Positions 1-6,533 are shown, numbered from the stretch's first letter. The stretch is 13,694 bases of DNA from Candidatus Methanophagales archaeon (GCA_023131215.1 JAGLZV010000163.1:1-13694), one strand, 5' to 3'. Translations and numbers: made by a program. The notes: generated from the sequence alone by a model not told the origin.

Positions 1-2
1 GA

Positions 3-131
3 TTATTAACTGAAGTACTTGAATGCATGGGGCTGAAACTGGATATGCTCACCTTATACAACATTTATCTCGGCCAAGGATGCGATCCTAATGTTAAGCG
101 GGAGAGGTTGATGGAGCGATGGGTTACTTAA
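3..131 (+). CDS. 3' end of an unidentified protein gene (partial)
   Basis: An open frame enters from the left window edge and ends at TAA (129-131), giving 42 residues that finish in a basic stretch (KRERLMERWVT). Only this frame is open from the edge to that point, and the gap to the next promoter is normal for an archaeal gene end. I do not recognise the family: the tail carries two Cys residues, a YLGQGCDPN segment and a charged C-terminus, with no clear domain signature. It is on the same strand as the following synthase gene but is separated from it by a TATA-like promoter, so it is probably a separate transcription unit. Confidence 0.55.
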   Translation, partial: LLTEVLECMGLKLDMLTLYNIYLGQGCDPNVKRERLMERWVT

Positions 132-190
132 CCGAACACGCATGAAGACCAGTTTGATTTAGCTGTTTGTTCTGGGAGATTGTGAAGCAC

Positions 191-208
191 AGAAAAGAAT
201 ATATAAAT
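191..208 (+). promoter_or_regulatory. Archaeal BRE/TATA promoter of the citramalate/isopropylmalate synthase gene
   Basis: A purine-rich BRE-like stretch (agaaaag, 191-197) is followed by the TATA-like octamer atataaat (201-208). Its centre is about 34 bases before the ATG at 239, so transcription would start near 230 with a leader of only a few bases. This decides the start: an in-frame ATG at 167 lies upstream of the TATA box and would not be transcribed. Confidence 0.6.
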
Positions 209-238
209 AAGATACGTTTTATATTAAGAACGGTAATC

Positions 239-1720
239 ATGCAAGAAGTAAAAACGGTAAAAATCCTGGATACAACGCTGCGTGATGGTGAGCAGACCCC
301 GGGGGTATCATTGACGCCGGAACAGAAATTGCAGATTGCAAAACAACTGGATATATTGGGGGTAGATGTCATAGAAGCGGGAACTGCGGTCATTTCAGAA
401 GGCGAGCAACGAGCGATCAAGGCAATAGCGAATGAGGGTTTAAATGCCGAAATCAGCTCCTTTGCACGGTTGTTGAAAGGAGACATTGACGCTGCAATCG
501 AATGCGATGTGGATACGGTCAATCTGGTCGCTCCTGTTTCTGACGATCACATAAAGAAGAAATTGAAGATAGACAGGGAGACGCTGAGAAACAGGACAAT
601 TGAGATGGCGGAATATGTGAAAGGACATGGCTTAAAGGTGGAAATAAGCGCAGAAGACGCATCCAGAGCGAATATGGAGTTTTTGAAATCCTTCTTCTCC
701 GATTTATCCACTGTTGTTGACCGTTTATGTTTCTGTGACACCGTTGGTGTTTTGTATCCAGAACGCACGAAGGAGGTATTTCAGGCGCTTTGCAATTTCA
801 ACACGCCCGTTGCGGTGCACTGCCACAATGACTTCGGGTTGGCAACTGCAAATTCAGTAGCAGCGGTGCTGGTAGGTGCGAAGGTAGTGCACGTAACGAT
901 GAATGGGCTGGGCGAAAGGGCGGGTAATGCATCCTTAGAAGAGGTAGTAACAGCTTTAGAAATGCTTTACGGCATAAAAACGAACATTGCAAAAGAGAAA
1001 TTGTATGAAACTTCGCGATTGGTCAGGAATTTGACAAAGATGCCGGTTGCGCCGAACAAGCCGCTTATGGGCGATAATGCCTTCACGCATGAGTCAGGGA
1101 TGCACGTTCATGGGACACTGGCGGATACGAGTTTATACGAGCCCATAGACCCTGGGATAATAGGAAGGAAGAGAAGATTTGCATTTGGGAAGCATACAGG
1201 TAAGGCGTCAGTGAAAATGGCATTGGAAGAAATGGGCATCCCCGCAGATGAGGAACAAATGAGTAAAATATTGGCAGAGGTGAAAGAACTTGGGGACAAG
1301 GGTAAGTTGGTTACCGATGCTGATTTTCAAGCAGTAGTAGAGGATGTGTTGAGTATAGAAAGAGAGGAGAAGATAAAACTTGTTGACTTATCGGTGGTGT
1401 CCGGGAAGAATGTGTATCCAACAGCATCAATAAGATTGGAAGTGGGTGGGGAGGAGGTAGTGGAAGCGGGTGTTGGAGTTGGTCCTGTGGATGCAGCGAT
1501 AAATGCATTGAGGAAGGCAATGTCGGGGACGGAAATGGACGATTTACGTCTTGAAGAGTATCATGTGGATGCCATAACTGGTGGAACAGATGCCTTAGTG
1601 AGCGTTGTGGTGAAGATGAGCAGAGGTGATAAGACGATAACGGCGAGTGGTGTGAGTGAAGATATAGTGATTGCATCGGTGCGTGCATTGATCAACGGAG
1701 TGAACAGGTTGTATCACTGA
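239..1720 (+). CDS. cimA: (R)-citramalate synthase / 2-isopropylmalate synthase family enzyme
   Basis: A 493-residue enzyme that condenses acetyl-CoA with a 2-oxo acid. If CimA, the partner is pyruvate (isoleucine via citramalate); if LeuA, it is 2-oxoisovalerate (leucine). The N-terminal TIM barrel shows the DTTLRDGEQTPG signature (residues 11-22, with catalytic Arg15 and metal-binding Asp16) and the metal-binding HCHNDFG motif (His194 and His196). GLGERAGNASLEEV and a C-terminal regulatory domain (about residues 375-493, ending near GVNRLYH) follow, so the protein is full length. The segment LVAPVSDDH resembles, from memory, archaeal CimA proteins (LVVPxS) more than LeuA (FIATSxIH), so I prefer citramalate synthase, but the two are hard to separate by eye. 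I start it at ATG 239 rather than ATG 167 because the TATA box lies between them. The gene is followed by a repeat cluster that also offers a U-rich terminator. Confidence 0.9.
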   Translation: MQEVKTVKILDTTLRDGEQTPGVSLTPEQKLQIAKQLDILGVDVIEAGTAVISEGEQRAIKAIANEGLNAEISSFARLLKGDIDAAIECDVDTVNLVAPVSDDHIKKKLKIDRETLRNRTIEMAEYVKGHGLKVEISAEDASRANMEFLKSFFSDLSTVVDRLCFCDTVGVLYPERTKEVFQALCNFNTPVAVHCHNDFGLATANSVAAVLVGAKVVHVTMNGLGERAGNASLEEVVTALEMLYGIKTNIAKEKLYETSRLVRNLTKMPVAPNKPLMGDNAFTHESGMHVHGTLADTSLYEPIDPGIIGRKRRFAFGKHTGKASVKMALEEMGIPADEEQMSKILAEVKELGDKGKLVTDADFQAVVEDVLSIEREEKIKLVDLSVVSGKNVYPTASIRLEVGGEEVVEAGVGVGPVDAAINALRKAMSGTEMDDLRLEEYHVDAITGGTDALVSVVVKMSRGDKTITASGVSEDIVIASVRALINGVNRLYH

Positions 1721-1757
1721 GCATGCTCAATAAGGTATGAAAAAATCCTAAATCCTA

Positions 1758-1798
1758 TTTTTTTTCTTTTAGCACAAACCTTTTCTTAAAAAGAAAAG
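1758..1798 (+). repeat. Intergenic pyrimidine-tract hairpin repeat, copy A
   Basis: A T-rich lead tract (1758-1770) is followed by AGCACA and an 8-bp hairpin, CTTTTCTT (1780-1787) pairing with AAGAAAAG (1791-1798) across loop AAA. It is the most degenerate of four copies: AAACC stands where the others have AGG. It lies 37 bases after the synthase stop. The U-rich lead tract could act as the archaeal terminator for that gene. Confidence 0.75.
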
Positions 1799-1818
1799 CT
1801 TTACCAAAAGAATTATTA

Positions 1819-1860
1819 CTCTTTCTTAGCACAGGTTCTTTCTCGTAGAAAGAAAGTGTT
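1819..1860 (+). repeat. Intergenic pyrimidine-tract hairpin repeat, copy B (covarying copy)
   Basis: The lead tract CTCTTTCTT (1819-1827) is followed by the conserved spacer AGCACAGG (1828-1835). An 8-bp hairpin follows, TTCTTTCT (1836-1843) with AGAAAGAA (1847-1854), loop CGT, then the conserved tail AGTGTT (1855-1860). Relative to the other copies the lead tract and both arms carry a changed C/G pattern, yet complementarity and mirror symmetry are kept. CAC (1830-1832) can also pair with GTG (1856-1858) at the foot of the stem. Confidence 0.85.
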
Positions 1861-1864
1861 TTGT

Positions 1865-1880
1865 AAAAAGAAAAAGTGTT
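1865..1880 (+). repeat. Orphan right arm of the same hairpin repeat
   Basis: A purine arm plus the AGTGTT tail, without its own left arm next to it. It can pair over 10 bases with the lead tract of copy A (1761-1770 with 1866-1875), so copy B may sit inside an older element. Read on the minus strand it gives a T-rich stretch starting directly at the stop codon of the HD gene (1881-1883), so it could be that gene's terminator. Confidence 0.6.
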
Positions 1881-2441
1881 CTATAACCCCAGATTATCAC
1901 TTATCCCTTGAAGGGCATCCAAAGCGAGCTTGAAGAATTCTTTTCGCTCGAAACCAAGCTCTTCACACACCATTATACTTTCCCTACTGACGTTTCTTGC
2001 AAAGGACTTGTCACTGAATTTCTTCTTCAACGATTTCACACTTACTTCTGATAATTTTCGCGTGGGCATCATCAAAGCTGTTGGGACAATCAAACCGGAA
2101 ACGGCATCCGCAGCAATCAACGCCTTTCCCATCACACTATTTGGTTCTAAACCCGTTCTTTTATTATGTGCTTTTATCGCTTGTAAGCAGTCATCGGACA
2201 GTTCTTCTTTAAGCATTTCCGCCGTAACAATCCCGTGTTTCTCAGGATTGTCTTTTGTTCGTTCATAATCCAAATCGTGTAACAAGCCGACCAGAGTCCA
2301 CTTCTCTTTATCTGCTCCCGTGATTTCCATTTTATCTGCAAGCGCAGCCATTATTTTTGACACTGCGAGCATGTGCTTCCTAAGATTATCGTTTTCTATT
2401 TCTCCTTTCATCAGTTCCAGCGCCTTTTCGATTGAAATCAT
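1881..2441 (-). CDS. HD-domain (HDIG-type) metal-dependent phosphohydrolase
   Basis: A 186-residue cytosolic HD-superfamily protein, a group of metal-dependent phosphohydrolases; the substrate is unknown. The metal-binding set is visible: His23 in the RKHML helix, the HD pair His55-Asp56 in LVGLLHDLDYE, His69 and His92 in the middle, and Asp112 in AADAVSGL. Length and motif order fit the small stand-alone HDIG proteins common in bacteria and archaea, and the N-terminus (an EKALEL... then a NDNLRKHMLAV pattern) fits the first ATG at 2441. A second possible start is Met11 (2411), which would suit a TATA-like aatataaat 7-14 bases before the first ATG. The gene is convergent with the upstream synthase and divergent from the uracil-DNA glycosylase. 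Both flanks carry hairpin repeats, and its stop codon abuts one of them. Confidence 0.85.
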   Translation of the reverse strand: MISIEKALELMKGEIENDNLRKHMLAVSKIMAALADKMEITGADKEKWTLVGLLHDLDYERTKDNPEKHGIVTAEMLKEELSDDCLQAIKAHNKRTGLEPNSVMGKALIAADAVSGLIVPTALMMPTRKLSEVSVKSLKKKFSDKSFARNVSRESIMVCEELGFERKEFFKLALDALQGISDNLGL

Positions 2442-2458
2442 GTTAATATTTATATTTG

Positions 2459-2504
2459 TTTTTCTTTTAGCACAGGTTTTCTTTTTTTAAAAAGAAAAAG
2501 TGTT
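2459..2504 (+). repeat. Intergenic pyrimidine-tract hairpin repeat, copy C
   Basis: The lead tract TTTTTCTTTT (2459-2468) is followed by AGCACAGG (2469-2476). A 10-bp hairpin comes next, TTTTCTTTTT (2477-2486) with AAAAAGAAAA (2489-2498), and then AGTGTT (2499-2504). This is the longest stem of the family. Unlike the other copies it lies in a divergent gap, upstream of both the HD gene and the uracil-DNA glycosylase, only 18 bases before the latter's ATG. It therefore cannot be only a terminator there. Its central T/A-rich block lies about 35 bases before that ATG and might double as a TATA element. Confidence 0.85.
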
Positions 2505-2522
2505 GTGTAATCTTGGGGTTAA

Positions 2523-3098
2523 ATGTATAATGAAGAAGAAATGGGAAGACTGGAAGAAGAAATAAAGGAATGTCGACGTTGTGAGTTATGGAAAACGAGA
2601 ACCAATCCTGTTGCTGGAGAAGGCTCGTTAACTGCGAAAGTAATGTTCGTAGGTGAAGCTCCGGGTTACTATGAAGATTTAAAAGGCAGACCATTTGTGG
2701 GTAAAGCTGGAAAGATACTCGATGAGTTGTTGGGCTCAGTAGGGTTAGAAAGAAGCGAGGTTTATATAGCCAATGTGCTAAAATGCCGACCCCCGGGGAA
2801 TAGAAATCCCACAACGATTGAGATAAAAGCATGCACTCCTTATTTGGATGCACAAATGGAAATTATTGAACCCATGGTTATTGCTACACTTGGAAACTTT
2901 TCATTGGGTTATATCTTCGATAAATTTGGGTTGAAGTCGGATAAAATAAGTAAAATACATGGAAAAGTCTTTAAGGTGAGTACAATTGCAGGTGTTAAAA
3001 AGATAGTACCTTTGTATCATCCAGCAGTTGCTACTTACAATCCGGGGATGAAAGAAGTATTGGTTGAGGATTTTAAGGCGCTGGCGAGATGTTTTTAA
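2523..3098 (+). CDS. Family 4 uracil-DNA glycosylase (4Fe-4S)
   Basis: A 191-residue DNA repair enzyme that removes uracil, for example from deaminated cytosine, to start base excision repair. The family-4 signature GEAPGYYEDLKGRPFVG (residues 44-60) forms the active-site loop. The second motif, in YHPAVATYNP near residue 165, has the conserved His. Four cysteines placed as in the Fe-S family are present: Cys17 and Cys20 (ECRRC), Cys88 (LKCRPPGNRNP) and Cys104 (KACTPYL). Length is typical. The start at ATG 2523 is uncertain by six codons, as Met7 (2541) would also keep all motifs. It is the first gene of a plus-strand run of three, with 31 bases before the DUF362 gene. Confidence 0.95.
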   Translation: MYNEEEMGRLEEEIKECRRCELWKTRTNPVAGEGSLTAKVMFVGEAPGYYEDLKGRPFVGKAGKILDELLGSVGLERSEVYIANVLKCRPPGNRNPTTIEIKACTPYLDAQMEIIEPMVIATLGNFSLGYIFDKFGLKSDKISKIHGKVFKVSTIAGVKKIVPLYHPAVATYNPGMKEVLVEDFKALARCF

Positions 3099-3129
3099 AA
3101 AGTTTTATCCACTTCGGAAATAGGATGAC

Positions 3130-4155
3130 ATGACCATGAGCAAGGTATATTTCATAGATGCGAGGAAAAGAAACGGCGTTCCTATTGCAGAGAAGCTTGA
3201 AATACTGCTGGAAAAAGTTGGGGTTGAATCCGGAAGCAATTTGAAAGGAAATATCGCCTTGAAGATGCACATGGGTGAGCGAAATAACGAGACTTTCATA
3301 AAGCCTTTTTACGTGAAGAAAATAGCAGAGATAGTGAAAAAGCAAGGAGGAGACCCTTTTGTTACCGATACTACCACCTTATACAAGTTTGATAGATATC
3401 ATGCAATGGATTATTACAGAACAGCATTCGAGCATGGATTCCTGCCATCTTATCTGGGATGCCCGGTGATTATAGCAGATGGTCTGAAGGATGACGGAGT
3501 GGAAGTGAGTGAAACTGTGGAAATAGCGAGAAGCATATATGAAAGCGATGGGATGGTCGTGGTTTCACATGCTACTGGGCACGGCTCTGCTTCGTTTGGT
3601 GGTGCGATAAAAAACGTAGCGATGGGATGCGTGACTAAAAAAAGCAAGATTTACCAGCACAAAGTGACAAAGCCTGTATACGATGGGGAGCTGTGTACTC
3701 AGTGTGATGCGTGCATAGAGGAATGTAAATTTGGCGCAATAGAAACAAAAGAAAATGGGGACAGGGAATTGATAAAGGAGAACTGCGTGGGTTGTGGATG
3801 TTGTATCGATGCAGGCGAAACAGGCGCTTTGCATTTGCAAGAGGGTGCGGGAGAGAAGTTACAGCTCCGGATTGCCGAGGTTGCAAATACAGTTATGAGA
3901 AACTTGCCTTATTCTAATTACTTCTTCATCAATTTCTTGATTGATATAACGCCTTTTTGTGATTGCGAAGGCCTCGCACCGAAGTATATATGTCCAGATA
4001 TAGGTATTTTATCCTCTAAAGACGCGGTTGCAATAGACCAGGCTACTATTGATTTGATAGGCAGGCACTCGTTTGAAGGGGACCCCGCCATTCAGGTGCG
4101 CGAAGCGCATAGATTGGGCTTGGGCGAGCTGGAATATGAGATCCGGAAGGTTTGA
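3130..4155 (+). CDS. DUF362 domain protein with ferredoxin-like 4Fe-4S region
   Basis: A 341-residue iron-sulfur protein with a DUF362 domain (residues 1-180 and 250-330) interrupted by a ferredoxin-like insert. The first cluster motif is complete: C189-x2-C192-x2-C195-x3-C199. The second is irregular: C219, C222, C224 and C225 are present, but the position where the fourth ligand normally falls is Gly229. Further cysteines at 277, 279 and 288 lie in the conserved C-terminal DUF362 segment (CDCEG...CPDIGIL). DUF362 proteins are widespread in anaerobic archaea and are usually called uncharacterised Fe-S proteins; an electron-transfer or Fe-S-handling role is inference. No signal peptide or membrane segment is visible, so it is cytosolic. 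ATG 3130 has a weak GGATGA upstream; ATG 3136 is an alternative. The stop is followed after two bases by the next gene's ATG, which suggests co-transcription. Confidence 0.88.
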   Translation: MTMSKVYFIDARKRNGVPIAEKLEILLEKVGVESGSNLKGNIALKMHMGERNNETFIKPFYVKKIAEIVKKQGGDPFVTDTTTLYKFDRYHAMDYYRTAFEHGFLPSYLGCPVIIADGLKDDGVEVSETVEIARSIYESDGMVVVSHATGHGSASFGGAIKNVAMGCVTKKSKIYQHKVTKPVYDGELCTQCDACIEECKFGAIETKENGDRELIKENCVGCGCCIDAGETGALHLQEGAGEKLQLRIAEVANTVMRNLPYSNYFFINFLIDITPFCDCEGLAPKYICPDIGILSSKDAVAIDQATIDLIGRHSFEGDPAIQVREAHRLGLGELEYEIRKV

Positions 4156-4157
4156 AA

Positions 4158-4844
4158 ATGAAATACAAAATACATTACGTGCCTCTTTTCAGTGGAAAGG
4201 TAAGAAAAACGGAACACCTCTATATGCATCGCAATTTCGAGGATGTCATAACTACGACTGGCTATGTCTGGTACATCGAAGGAGCAAGTGAGAACATATT
4301 AGTGGATTCAGGTGGTGACCCAAAGCTATTAGCCAAGTTAGGCTATCCGGCAGAGAAAATTCAAAGCATAGAGGAAGGGTTGGGAAAGCTTGGGATGGCT
4401 CCGCAGGACATAGATATAGTTATACAAACGCATCTTCACTTCGGGCATGCTGATTTAGCTCACAAATATGAAAATGCGAGGTTCTTTGTGCAAAAAGAGG
4501 AGTTAGAGTTTGCGAAGAAGCCGCATCCTGCTGTACATGCCTGGTATAATCTAAAAGTAATTGAAAAACAAGAGATAGAAGTGATTGAAGGGGATAGAGA
4601 GATATTTCCGGGTATGAAGCTTTTGAAAACACCCGGACACAGTCCAGGGAGTCAATCTGTGCTGATTGATACAGCGCGAGGAAAAGAGGTAATAGAAGGT
4701 TTGTGCTGTATTAAGGAGAACTTCGAGCCCAGAATCATCCCTCCTGCTTATCACACCAATTTGCTCGAAGCTTATGACAGCTTAGCACGGCTAAAAAGAA
4801 TCGCTGACTATGTTATTCCCATGCATGAAACTTTTTTCTTTTAG
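4158..4844 (+). CDS. Metallo-beta-lactamase fold hydrolase, lactonase-like, C-terminus ending in a repeat
   Basis: A 228-residue metallo-beta-lactamase-fold protein resembling the N-acyl homoserine lactonase-type subfamily; the real substrate is unknown. The metal motif THLHFGHAD (His92, His94, His97, Asp99), TPGHSPGSQ with His161, and a late His223 in VIPMHE are all present. The Asp that bridges the two metals (GDA in typical members) is not seen: the matching segment reads EGLCCIKENF. The start is placed at ATG 4158, two bases after the DUF362 stop, with a GGAAGG upstream; a TTG six bases earlier is less likely. The last codons (Phe-Phe-Phe-stop) are read from the lead tract of a hairpin repeat, so the family's usual C-terminal tail is probably shortened. 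It faces the aldehyde oxidoreductase gene tail to tail. Confidence 0.88.
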   Translation: MKYKIHYVPLFSGKVRKTEHLYMHRNFEDVITTTGYVWYIEGASENILVDSGGDPKLLAKLGYPAEKIQSIEEGLGKLGMAPQDIDIVIQTHLHFGHADLAHKYENARFFVQKEELEFAKKPHPAVHAWYNLKVIEKQEIEVIEGDREIFPGMKLLKTPGHSPGSQSVLIDTARGKEVIEGLCCIKENFEPRIIPPAYHTNLLEAYDSLARLKRIADYVIPMHETFFF

Positions 4845-4877
4845 CACAGGTTTTCTTTTTATAAAAGAAAAAGTGTG
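4832..4877 (+). repeat. Intergenic pyrimidine-tract hairpin repeat, copy D; likely two-way terminator
   Basis: The lead tract TTTTTTCTTTT (4832-4842) contains the last codons and the first T of the TAG stop of the metallo-hydrolase gene. AGCACAGG (4843-4850) follows, then a 9-bp hairpin, TTTTCTTTT (4851-4859) with AAAAGAAAA (4863-4871), loop TAT, and AGTGTG (4872-4877). One base later lies the stop codon of the minus-strand operon (4879-4881). T-rich runs are present on both strands, so it could end transcription from both sides. Confidence 0.85.
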
Positions 4878-4878
4878 T

Positions 4879-6528
4879 TCACACCCTCTCCACATACCTC
4901 TTCAACATCTTTTCCACCGTTTTCTTATCCAAGAAGCCATTCATGCTCTCAGTCTCAAATAACCTCTCCGGAAACCTCAAATTCTCGTATTCAAACCCAC
5001 ATGCGTGTTTTATCCCCTTTTTCAAATCGAATATCTCTTCACCAATTTCAAATAGCTCCTCCTCACTCTTATCCATCCCTATTGCATTAAGCCCTTCTGA
5101 AATGAGCTTGAGGTCGTAAACACTTATTGTGAACAAACAAAGTCCCATAGAATTCATCACACATCTCTTTTTCTCGTCTGAAATGAGTGCATTTACCACT
5201 TCTTCTGGCGAATATTTTTCAAAGTCCAGAAACCACGCATTATTATCCATGTGTGAATGTCGCTGTCCTGCTGCCTGCCCCAATATCAGTGCGTATCCTG
5301 TATGATACCCCGCCATTGCGTTTTTACCGAGCGTAAGAGCAAAATCTTTTCCACCATATATCTCCACAGCCTCCTCTGTTCCTTTCCTTAAATCTTTGTA
5401 AATCCCCTCTCCTTCTACAATTCTATCTATCGTTTCCAAATGGTTTTTCGTAGCTCCGAACTTTAAAGACACTGGTAGTTCAACCAAACCGCGCTCATAA
5501 GCTTCCGTCGCCCATGCTAATAAATTCCCGGTGGCTATTGCATCCAATCCGTATTCCTCAACTTTTTCTAACAACCTTAAAACTTCTTCCGCTTCCCCAA
5601 TCCCCAACAATGGTCCTAAGGAGTATATTGGCTCATAGTCGTAAGCTATCTTTGGCGAATTTTTCTCCCGCTTCGCAACGTTTATACACCTTATTGGACA
5701 ACCAGAGCATGTCTTTTTCTCTACCAAAAACTTCGCAAATGCATCTTCCGTTATCCCTTCTACATCAAATCTATTCGCCTGGAGGTTCTTAACAGGTAAA
5801 CCGCTTACTTCATTCATCATTACGGTATTCTCCGAAGTCCCATAGCCCTCACTGTACTTCTTAATGTCTCCGTCATCTTTTATCCGCTTAAGTATTTCTC
5901 GATAATACGCGCTTTTTACCCCCATTCGATTGTTACCTGAGATTGTTATTGCCTTCAAACCTTTTGAGCCGAATAAAGCGCCCAAGCCCAATCTACCAAA
6001 GTGTCTATAAGTGTCCACGACAACACAAGCGAAAGGAATCTGTTTCTCTCCTGCCTCGCCAATATACAGTTTACTTTTTCCTTCCAATCGGTTTTCAACC
6101 TCAATGCAGGATAATCCCCAAAGCTCTTCTGCTTCTTTTATTTCTATACTTGTATCGTCTATTTGTAGATGAACAGGCGTTTCTGATGCTCCTTTGATAA
6201 CGATTGCATCTAACCCTGCACTTGCCATTGCATAAGCGAGCTTGCCGCCTGCATGACTCTCGCCCAGCTCTCCAGTTAGAGGTGACTTGAAAGCTGCTGT
6301 CACCTTTGTTGCACAGGGGTAAATGCCGGTGAAGAAACCTTTTGAGAATATTATAGGCTGCTCAGCCCATAGTGCGTCTCTGTCTCTCAAGGTATCTTCA
6401 TATTCGCTTAGCAGCTTAAACGCTACTCCTGCACCTCCAAAGTATCTCAAGAGGTCGTTTCTTTCTTTTATCTCCGCTTTTTCTTCGCTTAAATCTATAT
6501 AAGCTACTTTTAGCTCGTCTAAAGCCAT
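4879..6528 (-). CDS. Tungsten/molybdenum aldehyde:ferredoxin oxidoreductase (AOR family)
   Basis: A 549-residue cytosolic enzyme that oxidises an aldehyde to a carboxylic acid with reduction of ferredoxin, using a tungsto- or molybdo-pterin and one 4Fe-4S cluster. The cluster ligands are Cys274, Cys277, Cys281 (CSGCPIRC) and Cys464 (MGLCLF), matching the AOR pattern. The pterin-binding segment FGRLGLGALFGSKGLKAI covers residues 177-194, and YGLDAIATGN (326-335) is the second pterin-site motif. Glu299 (DYEPIYSLGP) matches the family's active-site Glu. It is somewhat shorter than characterised AORs of about 600 residues, with all motifs kept. It is the last gene of the operon, five bases after the pterin methyltransferase, which suggests that the pathway makes or uses an aldehyde, or that it supplies ferredoxin to the corrinoid activator. 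Substrate unknown. Confidence 0.93.
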   Translation of the reverse strand: MALDELKVAYIDLSEEKAEIKERNDLLRYFGGAGVAFKLLSEYEDTLRDRDALWAEQPIIFSKGFFTGIYPCATKVTAAFKSPLTGELGESHAGGKLAYAMASAGLDAIVIKGASETPVHLQIDDTSIEIKEAEELWGLSCIEVENRLEGKSKLYIGEAGEKQIPFACVVVDTYRHFGRLGLGALFGSKGLKAITISGNNRMGVKSAYYREILKRIKDDGDIKKYSEGYGTSENTVMMNEVSGLPVKNLQANRFDVEGITEDAFAKFLVEKKTCSGCPIRCINVAKREKNSPKIAYDYEPIYSLGPLLGIGEAEEVLRLLEKVEEYGLDAIATGNLLAWATEAYERGLVELPVSLKFGATKNHLETIDRIVEGEGIYKDLRKGTEEAVEIYGGKDFALTLGKNAMAGYHTGYALILGQAAGQRHSHMDNNAWFLDFEKYSPEEVVNALISDEKKRCVMNSMGLCLFTISVYDLKLISEGLNAIGMDKSEEELFEIGEEIFDLKKGIKHACGFEYENLRFPERLFETESMNGFLDKKTVEKMLKRYVERV

Positions 6529-6533
6529 GCTAT

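Noticed and set aside
167..238. N-terminal extension of the synthase from an upstream ATG at 167
   Set aside because: The BRE/TATA promoter at 191-208 lies inside this stretch, and the extension (MFWEIVKHRK...) has no family counterpart; ATG 239 fits both promoter and protein family.
1311..1688. Minus-strand frame of 125 codons opposite the synthase
   Set aside because: Its His/Leu/Pro/Ser-rich composition is what results from reading the synthase's codons in reverse; no independent evidence for a gene.
4781..4800. A fifth copy of the TTAGCAC repeat motif
   Set aside because: TTAGCACGG here is part of the metallo-hydrolase coding sequence and lacks the lead tract and hairpin arms.
1758..4877. 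CRISPR array or CRISPR-like repeats
   Set aside because: The copies are irregularly spaced (tens of bases to more than 2 kb), differ in sequence and lie between genes; there are no regular spacers and no cas genes.
4879..6528. BamB-type benzoyl-CoA reductase subunit, suggested by the PaaX neighbour
   Set aside because: It is shorter than BamB and has no BamC-I-type partners nearby; a plain AOR-family oxidoreductase is the safer reading.
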